Source: Fidelibacterota bacterium (GTDB lineage Bacteria; Fidelibacterota; UBA8477). Taken from it: a stretch of DNA of 14,269 nt. Numbering within the stretch: position 1 is the stretch's first letter; each line of letters starts with the position of its first letter. The DNA lies in assembly GCA_021734045.1 (NCBI GenBank), contig JAIPJR010000067.1, positions 1 through 14,269 of the forward strand, read 5' to 3'. Shown here piece by piece: positions 7,142-14,269 of this stretch. The position numbers were made by a program, and so were the translations under genes. Below the pieces are notes generated by a model, which saw only the letters and a program-made list of their open reading frames with translations, did no database searches and was not told the DNA's origin.

Positions 7142-7555
7142 TCAGGAGGCCTCTTTCAAATGCTTCACCGACCTCCGAATCAGCTTTTCCAAAACCGTCA
7201 TGTCCACATCAGACAGGCGTTTGATGTACAAACAGCCTTTGCCGGTTTTGTATTTCCCCAGCTGGCTCAACAGTTCTTCGAAGCGGTTAATGCCCGACAT
7301 TAAATACAGCGTAAGCGCCTGTTTACGCGGTGAAAAACCGGCTAGAAACCAATCGCCTTCCCGGCCGCTGGCGTACTTGTAATGATAATCGCCCACACCG
7401 ATGATTGAAGCGCCCCACATTTTGGCCGGTTCACCAACGATGGATTCCAAAAGCTCAAGGATGGTAAAAGCATCCGTCCGTCTTTGTTCGTCTGAGACGG
7501 TGTTCAAAAAAGTGTGAACATCATTTTCGGTGGGCTTTGTCTTTAAGTCGGACAT
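7142..7555 (-). CDS. DUF1801 (YdhG-like) protein
   Basis: A 137-residue protein matching the DUF1801 pattern along its length: TKPTENDVHTFL near the start, a central MWGASIIGVGDYHYKY, then GDWFLAGFSPRKQALTLYLM, and KTGKGCLYIKRLSDVD near the end. The family has a frataxin/YdhG-like fold and no settled biochemical role; some members were proposed as iron chaperones. Start at 7555 is chosen because relatives begin M-x-x-x-K-TKPT; a TTG at 7585 would add ten residues overlapping the preceding stop. Its start lies 27 bases beyond the stop of the 609-residue gene, in the same direction, so they are probably cotranscribed. The gene is intact and typical in length. Confidence 0.8.
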   Translation of the reverse strand: MSDLKTKPTENDVHTFLNTVSDEQRRTDAFTILELLESIVGEPAKMWGASIIGVGDYHYKYASGREGDWFLAGFSPRKQALTLYLMSGINRFEELLSQLGKYKTGKGCLYIKRLSDVDMTVLEKLIRRSVKHLKEAS

Positions 7556-7581
7556 GGGGTTTCGTTTTTTCCTGTGACTGC

Positions 7582-9411
7582 TCAAGCCGGTTCCGGTACC
7601 AGATGATTCAGCTCCTCGTGCAGTCGGTCCAGGTCACGCAGGATATTGGCTTTCATTTCATCGAATGGTGTTTTCGCGGTTTGAAAGAGTTCCCGATAAT
7701 AAGCAATGCCTGTCCGCAAATTGGCCTGAAAGGTGTGGAAATATTGCTGCTGGGACTCATTGATGCGCTCAGCACTTTCTTCCAGTTTGTCTTTCAGGTA
7801 ATCAATATAAAGTTTCAGTTCTTTGATGAACATGTGTGGACGCTCGGATTTGGCGGGGGTGAGGTTGATTCGCCCATAGATATGATCCACCATCTCACGC
7901 AGCGAAACCACCTTCGAAAAATAGGCCATGTTGGGTCCCGGACAAACCGCCACACCGCGGGTGCCTTTCGCGGAGAGGTAAAGTCCGTTTTGCCAGGCGG
8001 CGGCGTTTCCCAGCCCAACGCACAAACAGACCTTTTCCACAATCCGGTCAAATGCTTTCCGAAATTCGTGCTTGGGCAGGTTTTGGGCTTCCAGCTCCTG
8101 CAATTTTTTATACTGGTACTCCCGGGAAGCCGTGCAAATAGGGATGTCGGTAAATTCTTTGTTGGATTCCAGATACTTTTTCACACAGGGTGCGCCGGGA
8201 CGCCCCTGCGCCGCCCGCTCATATTTTTCCACATCGGCGGAGTTGTGGCGCACCGTATTAAAAGGCACGCCCAAAGGAGAGACGCGGCTCAGGTAGAGAT
8301 CCTTCTCGCCAGCGCGGCTGAGCAGTGTCATTGTTTTTTCGTCGATGGTAACCGCTTCGGGTACCAACAGAAATGGCGTACCCCAGCCCACCGAATCCAT
8401 CTGGTAGTGGTCCAGCAAGAAGCGCTGTTCGGCGGCATTGCCAACACCACCCTGGACTGTAATCTGTACTGGTGGGGGGTCAGCTAGTCCTGCACGACCA
8501 TTATTGGCTAGTCCTTTGTTGTAAATATCAAATAAATCCCGGGTCAGCTGCTCACGATCCCGCTTGAACTCTTCCAGAATGGGTCCTAACAGGTAGCCTT
8601 CAGTGGCAAATGCGTGGCCACCACAATTCAGCCCCGATTCAATTCGGAATTCAGAAACCCATAATCCCTTTTTTGCCAGAAATTTGCCCTGAATCAGCGC
8701 TGAACGGTAATCACTCACCTTCAGGATGATTTTCTTTTTAATGTAGCCGTTTTCGTCAGGAAAAAAGTCGTTAAACTGGGCGATGTAACCATACAGTCGC
8801 GGGTTCATCCCGGCTGAGAACACAACCGATGCTTCCAGATCGCTGTTGGCAAAGCCGCGCAGGGCCGCGTGAGCGTCATTGAATGCCGCCGGAAGGGGCT
8901 GTTTGTTCTTCGCCAGGTTGGCTTTGTCAATCTTGGTCATGATGTTCACATTGATATCACCGGGACGCATTTGGGTGCGCAATTTTTCCTGCAGATGTTC
9001 TATTTCCGCTTTACCGGCAGCCAGCATCTGGTGGTATTCTTTTTTCAATGCAGAAAAATCCGGAAGCATTTCAAAATATTTCACGATTTCACTACCCCGT
9101 TCGAACAGGGAAATCTTGACTTTGCGAAAATTCTCCCGCACCAGGTCATTCACCAGATTCAGGTAAGCGGTGATACGCTTGGCGCGGCTGTCCTCTTCCT
9201 TTTCGGGAATGGGTTCATAGGTCAGGCCGGCCTTCTCACAATGAAATCGGCGCATCTCTTCCGTGAGGCGATGATCAATAATGGAGATGACTGAGGAAAT
9301 GCCGTAATGAGCGACTTTTATGGGCGTGTCAATGGTGAAACTGGTTCCCATGACCGGTATATGAAACGCGTGAACCTGTGAAGGTTGATTTGTCTTGGTC
9401 TGATGTTGCAT
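7582..9411 (-). CDS. Conserved 609-residue protein of unknown function, possible flavin-type TIM barrel
   Basis: I do not recognise a named family. Its opening (HIPVMGTSFTIDTPIKVAHY, residues 17-36) recalls the start of flavin-dependent TIM barrels of the nitronate monooxygenase/glutamate synthase type. A glycine-rich turn VQGGVGNAAEQRF (319-331) followed by DSVGWGTPFLLVPEAVTID (339-357) looks like a phosphate-binding end of such a barrel. Residues 65-150 and 530-600 are helical and charged, probably coiled coils. Seven cysteines occur (58, 263, 409, 426, 462, 464, 490); those in NCGGHAF, CVKK, CTASREY, CLCVG and CPGPN sit in conserved-looking turns and could bind metal or a cluster. There is no signal peptide and no membrane segment, so it is cytoplasmic. 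The start at 9411 has no evident Shine-Dalgarno site. It lies upstream of the DUF1801 gene. Enzyme assignment is speculative. Confidence 0.6.
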   Translation of the reverse strand: MQHQTKTNQPSQVHAFHIPVMGTSFTIDTPIKVAHYGISSVISIIDHRLTEEMRRFHCEKAGLTYEPIPEKEEDSRAKRITAYLNLVNDLVRENFRKVKISLFERGSEIVKYFEMLPDFSALKKEYHQMLAAGKAEIEHLQEKLRTQMRPGDINVNIMTKIDKANLAKNKQPLPAAFNDAHAALRGFANSDLEASVVFSAGMNPRLYGYIAQFNDFFPDENGYIKKKIILKVSDYRSALIQGKFLAKKGLWVSEFRIESGLNCGGHAFATEGYLLGPILEEFKRDREQLTRDLFDIYNKGLANNGRAGLADPPPVQITVQGGVGNAAEQRFLLDHYQMDSVGWGTPFLLVPEAVTIDEKTMTLLSRAGEKDLYLSRVSPLGVPFNTVRHNSADVEKYERAAQGRPGAPCVKKYLESNKEFTDIPICTASREYQYKKLQELEAQNLPKHEFRKAFDRIVEKVCLCVGLGNAAAWQNGLYLSAKGTRGVAVCPGPNMAYFSKVVSLREMVDHIYGRINLTPAKSERPHMFIKELKLYIDYLKDKLEESAERINESQQQYFHTFQANLRTGIAYYRELFQTAKTPFDEMKANILRDLDRLHEELNHLVPEPA

Positions 9412-9611
9412 TTTTTATATCACTCGATTCCCGGGAAGGAATTCGTTGGTTGTTGGTTTTTTTCGCGGTGACTTTTGTCCCCGACATTTACAGATATCTT
9501 TCTGCGAATGACTTTCAATTCACCCCGGTCCTGTTGCTCCCGTTTTTCCCATCAACAGACCGGTTCCATTTTAAAAAAGCGGGGGATTAATATAGACCTG
9601 AATCTCGCCGG

Positions 9612-9632
9612 GGAAAGACTAGAGTCATTTCC
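9612..9632. other. Imperfect stem-loop in the 9412-9687 intergenic gap
   Basis: GGAAAGACTAGAGTCATTTCC forms a GGAAA/TTTCC outer stem and an inner GAC/GTC stem with a one-base bulge. It lies 56 bases past the stop of the cyclic-nucleotide-binding gene. No T-run follows in either direction, so it is a weak terminator candidate at best. The remaining 276-base gap shows no credible gene and no promoter I could defend; it must carry whatever starts transcription of the 609-residue gene, unless that gene is read through from the channel operon. Confidence 0.25.
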
Positions 9633-9687
9633 AGGTTTGTGCTGGTTGAATTCGGCGAGTTGAGGCTGGTGGCGTAGTGCGAAACGG

Positions 9688-10194
9688 TTATTCATCCAGA
9701 ATCAAGCTGAATGCGGTGGTAAGTTTCAGGACATTTTGACTCTCGCGTTGAAGATCACGGGCCAGCTTATTAGCCACATTGTACATGACCTGAAAACCCA
9801 CGTGGGGGTATTGCTTCAGAATTTCCAAAAACTTATCCCGCTCCACCTCAACAATTTCACAATCAGTTTCCGCCTTCACGGTGGCGGTGCGATTCACATT
9901 CTCGCGCACCAGTCCCATTTCACCAAAAAAGGGTTTTGCATCACCGGTCAGCGTAATGAGCGCTTTATCCCTTGTGTCATTGGTGGCATCTGCCGGCTGA
10001 AGTGTGAGCGCTTTTGAGATGGAAACGGTCCCTTTTACGAGAATTTCAATGGCGGTTCCCGGCTCGCCTTCACTGATGATGTTTTGTCCCTCCGGAACAG
10101 ATATTAACTCAAATGCAGGCCGGAAAACACCAACCTCATCCTCAGCCAAGCCCAGGAAAAGGGGACAACTGGCAATACTTTTGATAAAACTCAT
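9688..10194 (-). CDS. Stand-alone cyclic nucleotide-binding domain protein
   Basis: A 168-residue protein made of one cNMP-binding domain. The beta-roll spans roughly 30-120, with EGQNIISEGEPGTAIEILVK in front and a phosphate-binding cassette FFGEMGLVRENVNRTATVKA (89-108). The Glu92 and Arg102 equivalents, which hold the ribose and cyclic phosphate in CAP and cNMP-gated channels, are both present, so ligand binding is plausible. The C-terminal 40 residues are helical; no HTH follows, so it is not a CRP/FNR regulator. ATG at 10194 is preferred over an upstream start at 10260 because GGAGG precedes it closely and the domain begins there. It follows the channel stop by 19 bases, so it probably acts as a soluble sensor subunit of that channel. 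Physical association is inference. Confidence 0.85.
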   Translation of the reverse strand: MSFIKSIASCPLFLGLAEDEVGVFRPAFELISVPEGQNIISEGEPGTAIEILVKGTVSISKALTLQPADATNDTRDKALITLTGDAKPFFGEMGLVRENVNRTATVKAETDCEIVEVERDKFLEILKQYPHVGFQVMYNVANKLARDLQRESQNVLKLTTAFSLILDE

Positions 10195-10213
10195 GAAAAC
10201 CTCCGGGCGCTGG

Positions 10214-11368
10214 TCATTGCAGCACGATAATCTGATCTCGCTCAGTGAGGATATAGTCATCAGGTGGATTGATTCGCAGGTTGGTACGAACTTCCTCTGA
10301 CAATGTCCGGCCTGACTCTTTCAGTTTTCTGGCAATAAATGCATCCAGATAATCCCCCGATTCAGCCGATAGAAATTGATCCACACCCATGGATTCTTCT
10401 TCTGAATAGACTCCCAGGACAGTCTGGCCTTTTTGCTCACGAAAGTCGAAAAACAACTCCCGGTAAGGCTTCTCGATAAACTGCCGGGGAACGGGAACCA
10501 GCGTGAGATGTTGATCGGTTCCCCGCATCACCTCGCTGAGAAACAGGGGCAATCCCGGCTTGAGCAGTTGGACAGCGCTTAAAAAATCACTGAATTCATC
10601 TGCCACAACGATGCCGTCAGCTTTCGCACGGCGCAAATTGGTGCGGTTTTCCCGTAATCGCAGATAGACGTAAACTTTTACTTTGGGGGCAATGGCTTTG
10701 ATGGAGTAGGTGGTAAGGGTGGTTTTTTCGTCCGCATCCTCATCGTCCACCGCTGCCTGGCTGGGCAGAATAAATACAGCCCGGGCTTTATCCACATTGG
10801 CATTTCGCAGAGTCTGCTCCTTGGTGAAATCACCCCTGACGAAGGCCAGGTCGTAGGATTTGAATTTTTGGGTTAAATCTTGAATTTTCTCGATGGGAAG
10901 ATCGTTTACCAGAACAACCTGGAGCCAGGCTCCCTTGGCCTGCTGAAACAGCACTTCCAGCATTCGTTCCGCGTTTTCGTTCCACCCGCAAATGATAAAA
11001 TGATTATGATAATTTACTTTTTCCAAGCCCCGGCCCTCCCGGATTTTGCGTGCCACGAAAATAGAGGAAATCGTAGCGGTGAAAAATGAAATAAGTGCCA
11101 CGGAGAAGAACATCATGATAGACGCAGCGATTTTGGCCGTGGTTGAATGGGGTGTCAAATCCCCGTATCCCACCGTTGTCATGGTCACCCAGGCCCACCA
11201 GAACGCATCAAAAATATTGGTGATTGAGTGTCCATCGCTGCCCCGGTCAAATAAATAGACGGCACCGCCGCCCAGCAGCAAAATCAACCACAATAATCCC
11301 AGGATAGTAAGGACACCTTCGTCATGCAGGTGCTTCAATCCGCGAAAAATAATATTTTCCCGCCACAT
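10214..11368 (-). CDS. Two-TM potassium channel with RCK domain
   Basis: A 384-residue channel subunit. TM1 is about residues 19-40, the pore helix and filter run 52-70 with TMTTVGYGD, and TM2 is about 79-105. TVGYGD is the K+ selectivity filter, so this is a K+ channel and would be tetrameric. A cytoplasmic RCK (TrkA-N-like) domain follows: HFIICGWNENAERMLEVL (123-140) is the first strand and nucleotide-type turn, and FVRGDFTKEQTLRNANV is the classic second region. A C-terminal RCK-C-like part ends in NPPDDYILTERDQIIVLQ. The layout is that of MthK/Kch. No voltage-sensor segments are present. No ribosome-binding site is obvious ahead of the ATG. It is followed by the cNMP-binding gene and preceded by a possible 21-codon peptide. 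Inner-membrane location is expected; gating ligand unknown. Confidence 0.92.
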   Translation of the reverse strand: MWRENIIFRGLKHLHDEGVLTILGLLWLILLLGGGAVYLFDRGSDGHSITNIFDAFWWAWVTMTTVGYGDLTPHSTTAKIAASIMMFFSVALISFFTATISSIFVARKIREGRGLEKVNYHNHFIICGWNENAERMLEVLFQQAKGAWLQVVLVNDLPIEKIQDLTQKFKSYDLAFVRGDFTKEQTLRNANVDKARAVFILPSQAAVDDEDADEKTTLTTYSIKAIAPKVKVYVYLRLRENRTNLRRAKADGIVVADEFSDFLSAVQLLKPGLPLFLSEVMRGTDQHLTLVPVPRQFIEKPYRELFFDFREQKGQTVLGVYSEEESMGVDQFLSAESGDYLDAFIARKLKESGRTLSEEVRTNLRINPPDDYILTERDQIIVLQ

Positions 11369-11378
11369 GGGTCAAAAG

Positions 11379-11444
11379 CTACGTGTGAATCAGGTAAAGC
11401 GGAACGGAAAAGGCGAGGATGTAAAGGAGACTTAGGGTACTCAT
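11379..11444 (-). CDS. Possible 21-residue membrane peptide ahead of the channel gene
   Basis: ATG at 11444 opens a 21-codon frame whose core LSLLYILAFSVPLYLI is a single hydrophobic span, ending with TAG ten bases before the channel ATG. Spacing and strand fit an operon leader or small membrane subunit, and coupled translation could make up for the missing ribosome-binding site at the channel gene. A ribosome-binding site for this frame is itself poor (AGGC about eight bases upstream). Hydrophobic short frames also arise by chance, so support is modest. No database family is recognised. Confidence 0.3.
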   Translation of the reverse strand: MSTLSLLYILAFSVPLYLIHT

Positions 11445-11531
11445 GATGGCGTGCCTATTAGAAAATAAACGAGTCCTTCACGCTTGCGAATTTCCCATTT
11501 CTTCTACCACTAATTTTCCTTAATTCCCGCC

Positions 11532-12911
11532 ATGCCCCGATTACTCCTCATCAATCCCTGGATTACCGATTTTGCAGCCTATGACCTGTGGCTGAAACCG
11601 TTGGGACTGCTCTATGTGGGTGCGTACCTGCGGGCGGCCGGGTATGACATTGACCTCATTGATTGCATGGATCGCAATCATCCATCGGTGAAAGCGTTGA
11701 TGAAACCACGGGACACCAAACCTGACGGCCGTGGGAAGTTTTACAAAACCCAATTACCCAAGCCGGCCATCCTTCAACACATTCCCCGACACTGGGGACG
11801 ATATGGCATACCGGAGGAGGCTTTTCTTACCGAACTCGCACGTCGTGAAAAACCTGATGCTGTCCTGGTTACTTCCGTTATGACCTACTGGTATCCCGGG
11901 GTTCAAATGGTCATCCGCCATGTGAAAGCTCACTGGCCGGGGATTCCCATCATTCTGGGGGGAACCTATGCGACCCTGTGTACGGAACATGCCCGCAAGA
12001 CCAGTGGTGCTGACGCGGTCATTGCCGGTTATGGCGAAAAAGCGGTGTTTGAGCTACTGAAAAACCGCTTTCACCTGTCTCCGGCAGACAAAAAGAATTT
12101 ACCCGATTTTCTCAATGGTGAATTTCCTCTGCCGTGGGACCTCTATCCAAAATTGGATTATGCAGTGATTCTCTCGGCCCGGGGGTGCCCCTACACCTGC
12201 TCGTTCTGTGCAACCCATTTGCTCAATCCGTGTTTTATTCAACGGCCGTACCGGGAAGTTTTTTCTGAAATCCGTGATTTGCACCAAATCCGGGGCCTTC
12301 GGCACTTTGCATTCTACGACGATGCGCTGTTCATCAATAAGCAAAAGCATATTGAACCGTTATTGGAATTGATTATTGAATCGAAGCTCCCGATTCAATT
12401 CCACTGTCCCAATGGCCTTTTCGCGAAAATGATAGATGAAAAGCTGGCGCGGCTGATGGTACAGGCGGGTTTCGCAACCATTCGGCTCAGTCTGGAATCA
12501 GCCAACGAAGCGCAACGCAAGCGCATGTCTTACAAGGTTTCCAACGCCGGGTTTATTGCCGCCCTTGAGAATCTGGAAAAGGCCGGATTTCCGCGCCACC
12601 GGGTCGAAACCTATGTCATTATGGGCCTGCCGGACCAGTCGCCAGAGGAGGTACAGGAAACCATTGATTTTGTTCACGAATGCGGTGCCCGGGTGAGCCT
12701 GGCCTCATTTTCACCCATTCCTGGGACAGCCGATTGGGACGCGGCGGTGGATCATCACGGTCTTGATCCTAACATTGATCCGCTTTTGCTGAACAATACC
12801 ATCTACCCACTGAAGAACGAGCGGTTCTCAGAAGAGATTTTCAGTGAGTTGCGCCACTACGCGAAACAGGGGAATGAGCGAATAAGCTGCTCCACTGAAT
12901 CGACGTTCTGA
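11532..12911 (+). CDS. Radical SAM protein with cobalamin-type N-terminal domain
   Basis: A 459-residue protein. Residues 1-175 have the Rossmann layout of B12-binding domains (LLLINPW, then PLGLLYVGAYLRAAGYDIDL, and a later PIILGGTYATL). The usual DxHxxG cobalamin ligand motif is not visible, so it may bind B12 without a lower His ligand or not at all. The radical SAM domain starts near 208. Its cluster motif is ARGCPYTCSFCATH, with Cys219, Cys223 and Cys226 as CxxxCxxC binding the 4Fe-4S cluster. Later barrel elements include FYDDALFINK, IRLSLESANEAQRKRM and TYVIMGLPDQSPEEV. Proteins of this build carry out methylations or other difficult C-C or C-S bond steps in lipids and natural products; the substrate cannot be read here. 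It stands alone, divergent from the channel operon and convergent with the nuclease. No ribosome-binding site is obvious; the ATG is the first possible start before the N-terminal strand. Confidence 0.9.
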   Translation: MPRLLLINPWITDFAAYDLWLKPLGLLYVGAYLRAAGYDIDLIDCMDRNHPSVKALMKPRDTKPDGRGKFYKTQLPKPAILQHIPRHWGRYGIPEEAFLTELARREKPDAVLVTSVMTYWYPGVQMVIRHVKAHWPGIPIILGGTYATLCTEHARKTSGADAVIAGYGEKAVFELLKNRFHLSPADKKNLPDFLNGEFPLPWDLYPKLDYAVILSARGCPYTCSFCATHLLNPCFIQRPYREVFSEIRDLHQIRGLRHFAFYDDALFINKQKHIEPLLELIIESKLPIQFHCPNGLFAKMIDEKLARLMVQAGFATIRLSLESANEAQRKRMSYKVSNAGFIAALENLEKAGFPRHRVETYVIMGLPDQSPEEVQETIDFVHECGARVSLASFSPIPGTADWDAAVDHHGLDPNIDPLLLNNTIYPLKNERFSEEIFSELRHYAKQGNERISCSTESTF

Positions 12912-12959
12912 TTCCCGTTGCTTTTGACTTTACACGATAGTAATGGTGTTTTTAGAGGC

Positions 12960-14269
12960 TTAGCGTAAAAGCACGACTCTTTCCAAAATTGACTGCTTCG
13001 CTTGTGTAACCCTCACCATATAAATGCCGGATGAAACGTCACGTCCCGCTCGGGTGCGACCATTCCAGGAAATTCTCTGCGTACCATTACCGGCCGGAAT
13101 ATTCCATTGCTGAATCAGCTGGCCCTGCAGGGTAAAAAGCGCCACCTGTGTGAACACCGATTCTGACATTTTAACCGCCAGGTTTATGCTGGCATTGAAG
13201 GGATTGGGATAGGCGTGGAGCAGTTGATAGTTCGCCGGCACGCCCGTTTCCACCATGGCTGAAGCGGGATCATACTGGATGGTTACCGCGCGCGTTACCG
13301 TCCCGGCGTTTGAATCATTATTAAGAATATGCACCTCACCCGTATAGTCTCCCGCGCCATTATCCGGCGCAATCGCCACGCCCAGTTGCTCTACCTCCCC
13401 GGGTGCAATGGTCAGTGGTGTGGTGGTGAAAATCGTTAACCAGCTGTCGTTCTCATTCACACTGATAATTTCTAAGTCCGCATCCCCGGCATTAGCCACG
13501 GTCAGCCAAGCCGTATCTGAACGGGTCATGGAGTAAATCATGGTTTGTGGCGCCACCGCAATTTGTGGTGCGGTTGAGACGGTGGCGGTTCCCACAAAAC
13601 TGGAGATTCTATCCAAAAACTCCGGATGATCCACAAAAGGGTTCCTGTTGTGCTGATGCTGGTCAATACCATTATTTCGGTCTATTTCCTTCTGGCTCAC
13701 CGGGTCCATCCAATACCATTCCCGCAAGGTTGTCTCCTGGTCCTCACCCAGATATCCGCCCAGATTACCATAGCGCGTTATGAAATAAAAAATGGCCCGG
13801 GCAGCGTCACCTTTATGGACATCCCTCGGCTCGAACACCGTTTCCCCATAGCTGTTTTGTCCCAAAACAGAGCCCCCTTCCTGCCAGGTGACATTCTGAG
13901 TCACGTTGTCAAAGGGATAATTGGACCGTCGGCCGTTGGCATCCTGATGGGTGGGAAACAGGTGGTGAATATCGCCACGCATTGGATTGTCCGAATCAAA
14001 AAAGCTCTGGGGCCAGGTGTGTTCGCAATTGATAGGATTGGGGTACGTGCCGGTGCTGCCATAAGGCCAGGCTTGCGTAAATCCCGTATACACGCCAGAG
14101 AGGGAATCGTTGTGATTATCAATAATCCCATACATGGTGGCGCGAGCGCCGTTATACCCCAGATCGGTCTGACCGGGGAAAAGGTTCGGCAGCGCAGCTT
14201 TTAACTCCTCGCCAAATTTGTTAAATGTCAGGGCATAATCCGCACTGCTCCGTCCGGCCCCGGCTAATG
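12960..14269 (-). CDS. Secreted endonuclease I family nuclease with C-terminal sorting domain, 5' end outside the window
   Basis: The frame is open to the right edge, so the N-terminus, including the expected signal peptide, is missing. An ATG at 14135 is internal: the 44 codons before it continue the family (FGEELKAALPNLFP, then DLGYNGARATMYGI). The catalytic domain shows NCEHTWPQS, the counterpart of the NREHVWPKS motif in which Glu binds Mg and His is the general base in Vvn-type nucleases. GDIHHLFPTHQDANGRRSNY follows, with the metal-binding Asn region. These enzymes cut DNA and RNA without sequence preference. About 190 residues on, an Ig-like domain (DTAWLTVANAGDADLEIISV) follows, then a FlgD-like domain starting AYPNPFNASINL and closing in a basic tail with ERVVLLR, typical of cell-surface or type IX-like sorting. 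It is probably extracellular and used to degrade environmental nucleic acid. Its stop lies 48 bases from the convergent radical SAM stop, with no clear terminator between. Confidence 0.9.
   Translation of the reverse strand, partial: LAGAGRSSADYALTFNKFGEELKAALPNLFPGQTDLGYNGARATMYGIIDNHNDSLSGVYTGFTQAWPYGSTGTYPNPINCEHTWPQSFFDSDNPMRGDIHHLFPTHQDANGRRSNYPFDNVTQNVTWQEGGSVLGQNSYGETVFEPRDVHKGDAARAIFYFITRYGNLGGYLGEDQETTLREWYWMDPVSQKEIDRNNGIDQHQHNRNPFVDHPEFLDRISSFVGTATVSTAPQIAVAPQTMIYSMTRSDTAWLTVANAGDADLEIISVNENDSWLTIFTTTPLTIAPGEVEQLGVAIAPDNGAGDYTGEVHILNNDSNAGTVTRAVTIQYDPASAMVETGVPANYQLLHAYPNPFNASINLAVKMSESVFTQVALFTLQGQLIQQWNIPAGNGTQRISWNGRTRAGRDVSSGIYMVRVTQAKQSILERVVLLR

Noticed and set aside
7537-8487. 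316-codon open frame on the plus strand
   Set aside because: It lies antisense to the strongly protein-like 609-residue gene, has no recognisable domain and a composition typical of an antisense shadow.
12912-12959. Bidirectional terminator between the convergent radical SAM and nuclease genes
   Set aside because: No stem of useful length was found in these 48 bases; only a short T-run is present.
13626-14204. 192-codon open frame on the plus strand
   Set aside because: It is antisense to the clear endonuclease I catalytic domain and has no family features.

Overview
The window most likely comes from an uncultured member of the FCB superphylum (Calditrichota/KSB1, Marinimicrobia or Ignavibacteria are the best guesses). 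The main clue is the secreted nuclease at the right edge. It ends in a 'YPNPFN' FlgD-like/Ig sorting domain and a basic tail closing on VVLLR, a C-terminal layout common in these phyla. A PKD-like lipoprotein and genes both with and without Shine-Dalgarno sites fit the same picture. Phylum-level placement is inference.

Left part (1-7130) is an accessory region, visibly richer in A+T over 488-5180 than the right half. It opens with an IS21-like array of TGTCCG repeats joined to the N-terminal half of an MNT nucleotidyltransferase antitoxin. The C-terminal half of an MNT protein lies just upstream. Then comes a tight two-gene operon on the minus strand: a large SNF2/RapA-like helicase (1925-5020) followed 12 bases later by an Hsp70/actin-fold ATPase lacking a substrate-binding domain (488-1912). 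This pair is the best candidate for an undescribed system, possibly phage defence or nucleic-acid remodelling. Behind it lie an XRE-type antitoxin fragment overlapping a PKD-like lipoprotein gene, and a decayed Phd-ParE toxin-antitoxin pair on the plus strand. At least four toxin-antitoxin relics thus flank the helicase/Hsp70 pair, as expected of a defence or mobile island.

Middle (7142-9411): a conserved 609-residue protein of unknown function with a glycine-rich barrel-like core and seven cysteines, followed at overlap distance by a DUF1801 protein.

Right part (9688-11444): a two-TM potassium channel with an RCK domain, followed by a separate small cyclic-nucleotide-binding protein. A possible 21-residue membrane peptide is encoded just ahead of the channel. 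Together they look like a ligand-gated channel whose cNMP sensor is supplied in trans. Divergent from it is a radical SAM protein with a cobalamin-type N-terminal domain (11532-12911). Convergent with that is the secreted endonuclease I family nuclease, which runs off the right edge of the window.

No rRNA, tRNA, CRISPR array or intact transposase gene is visible.
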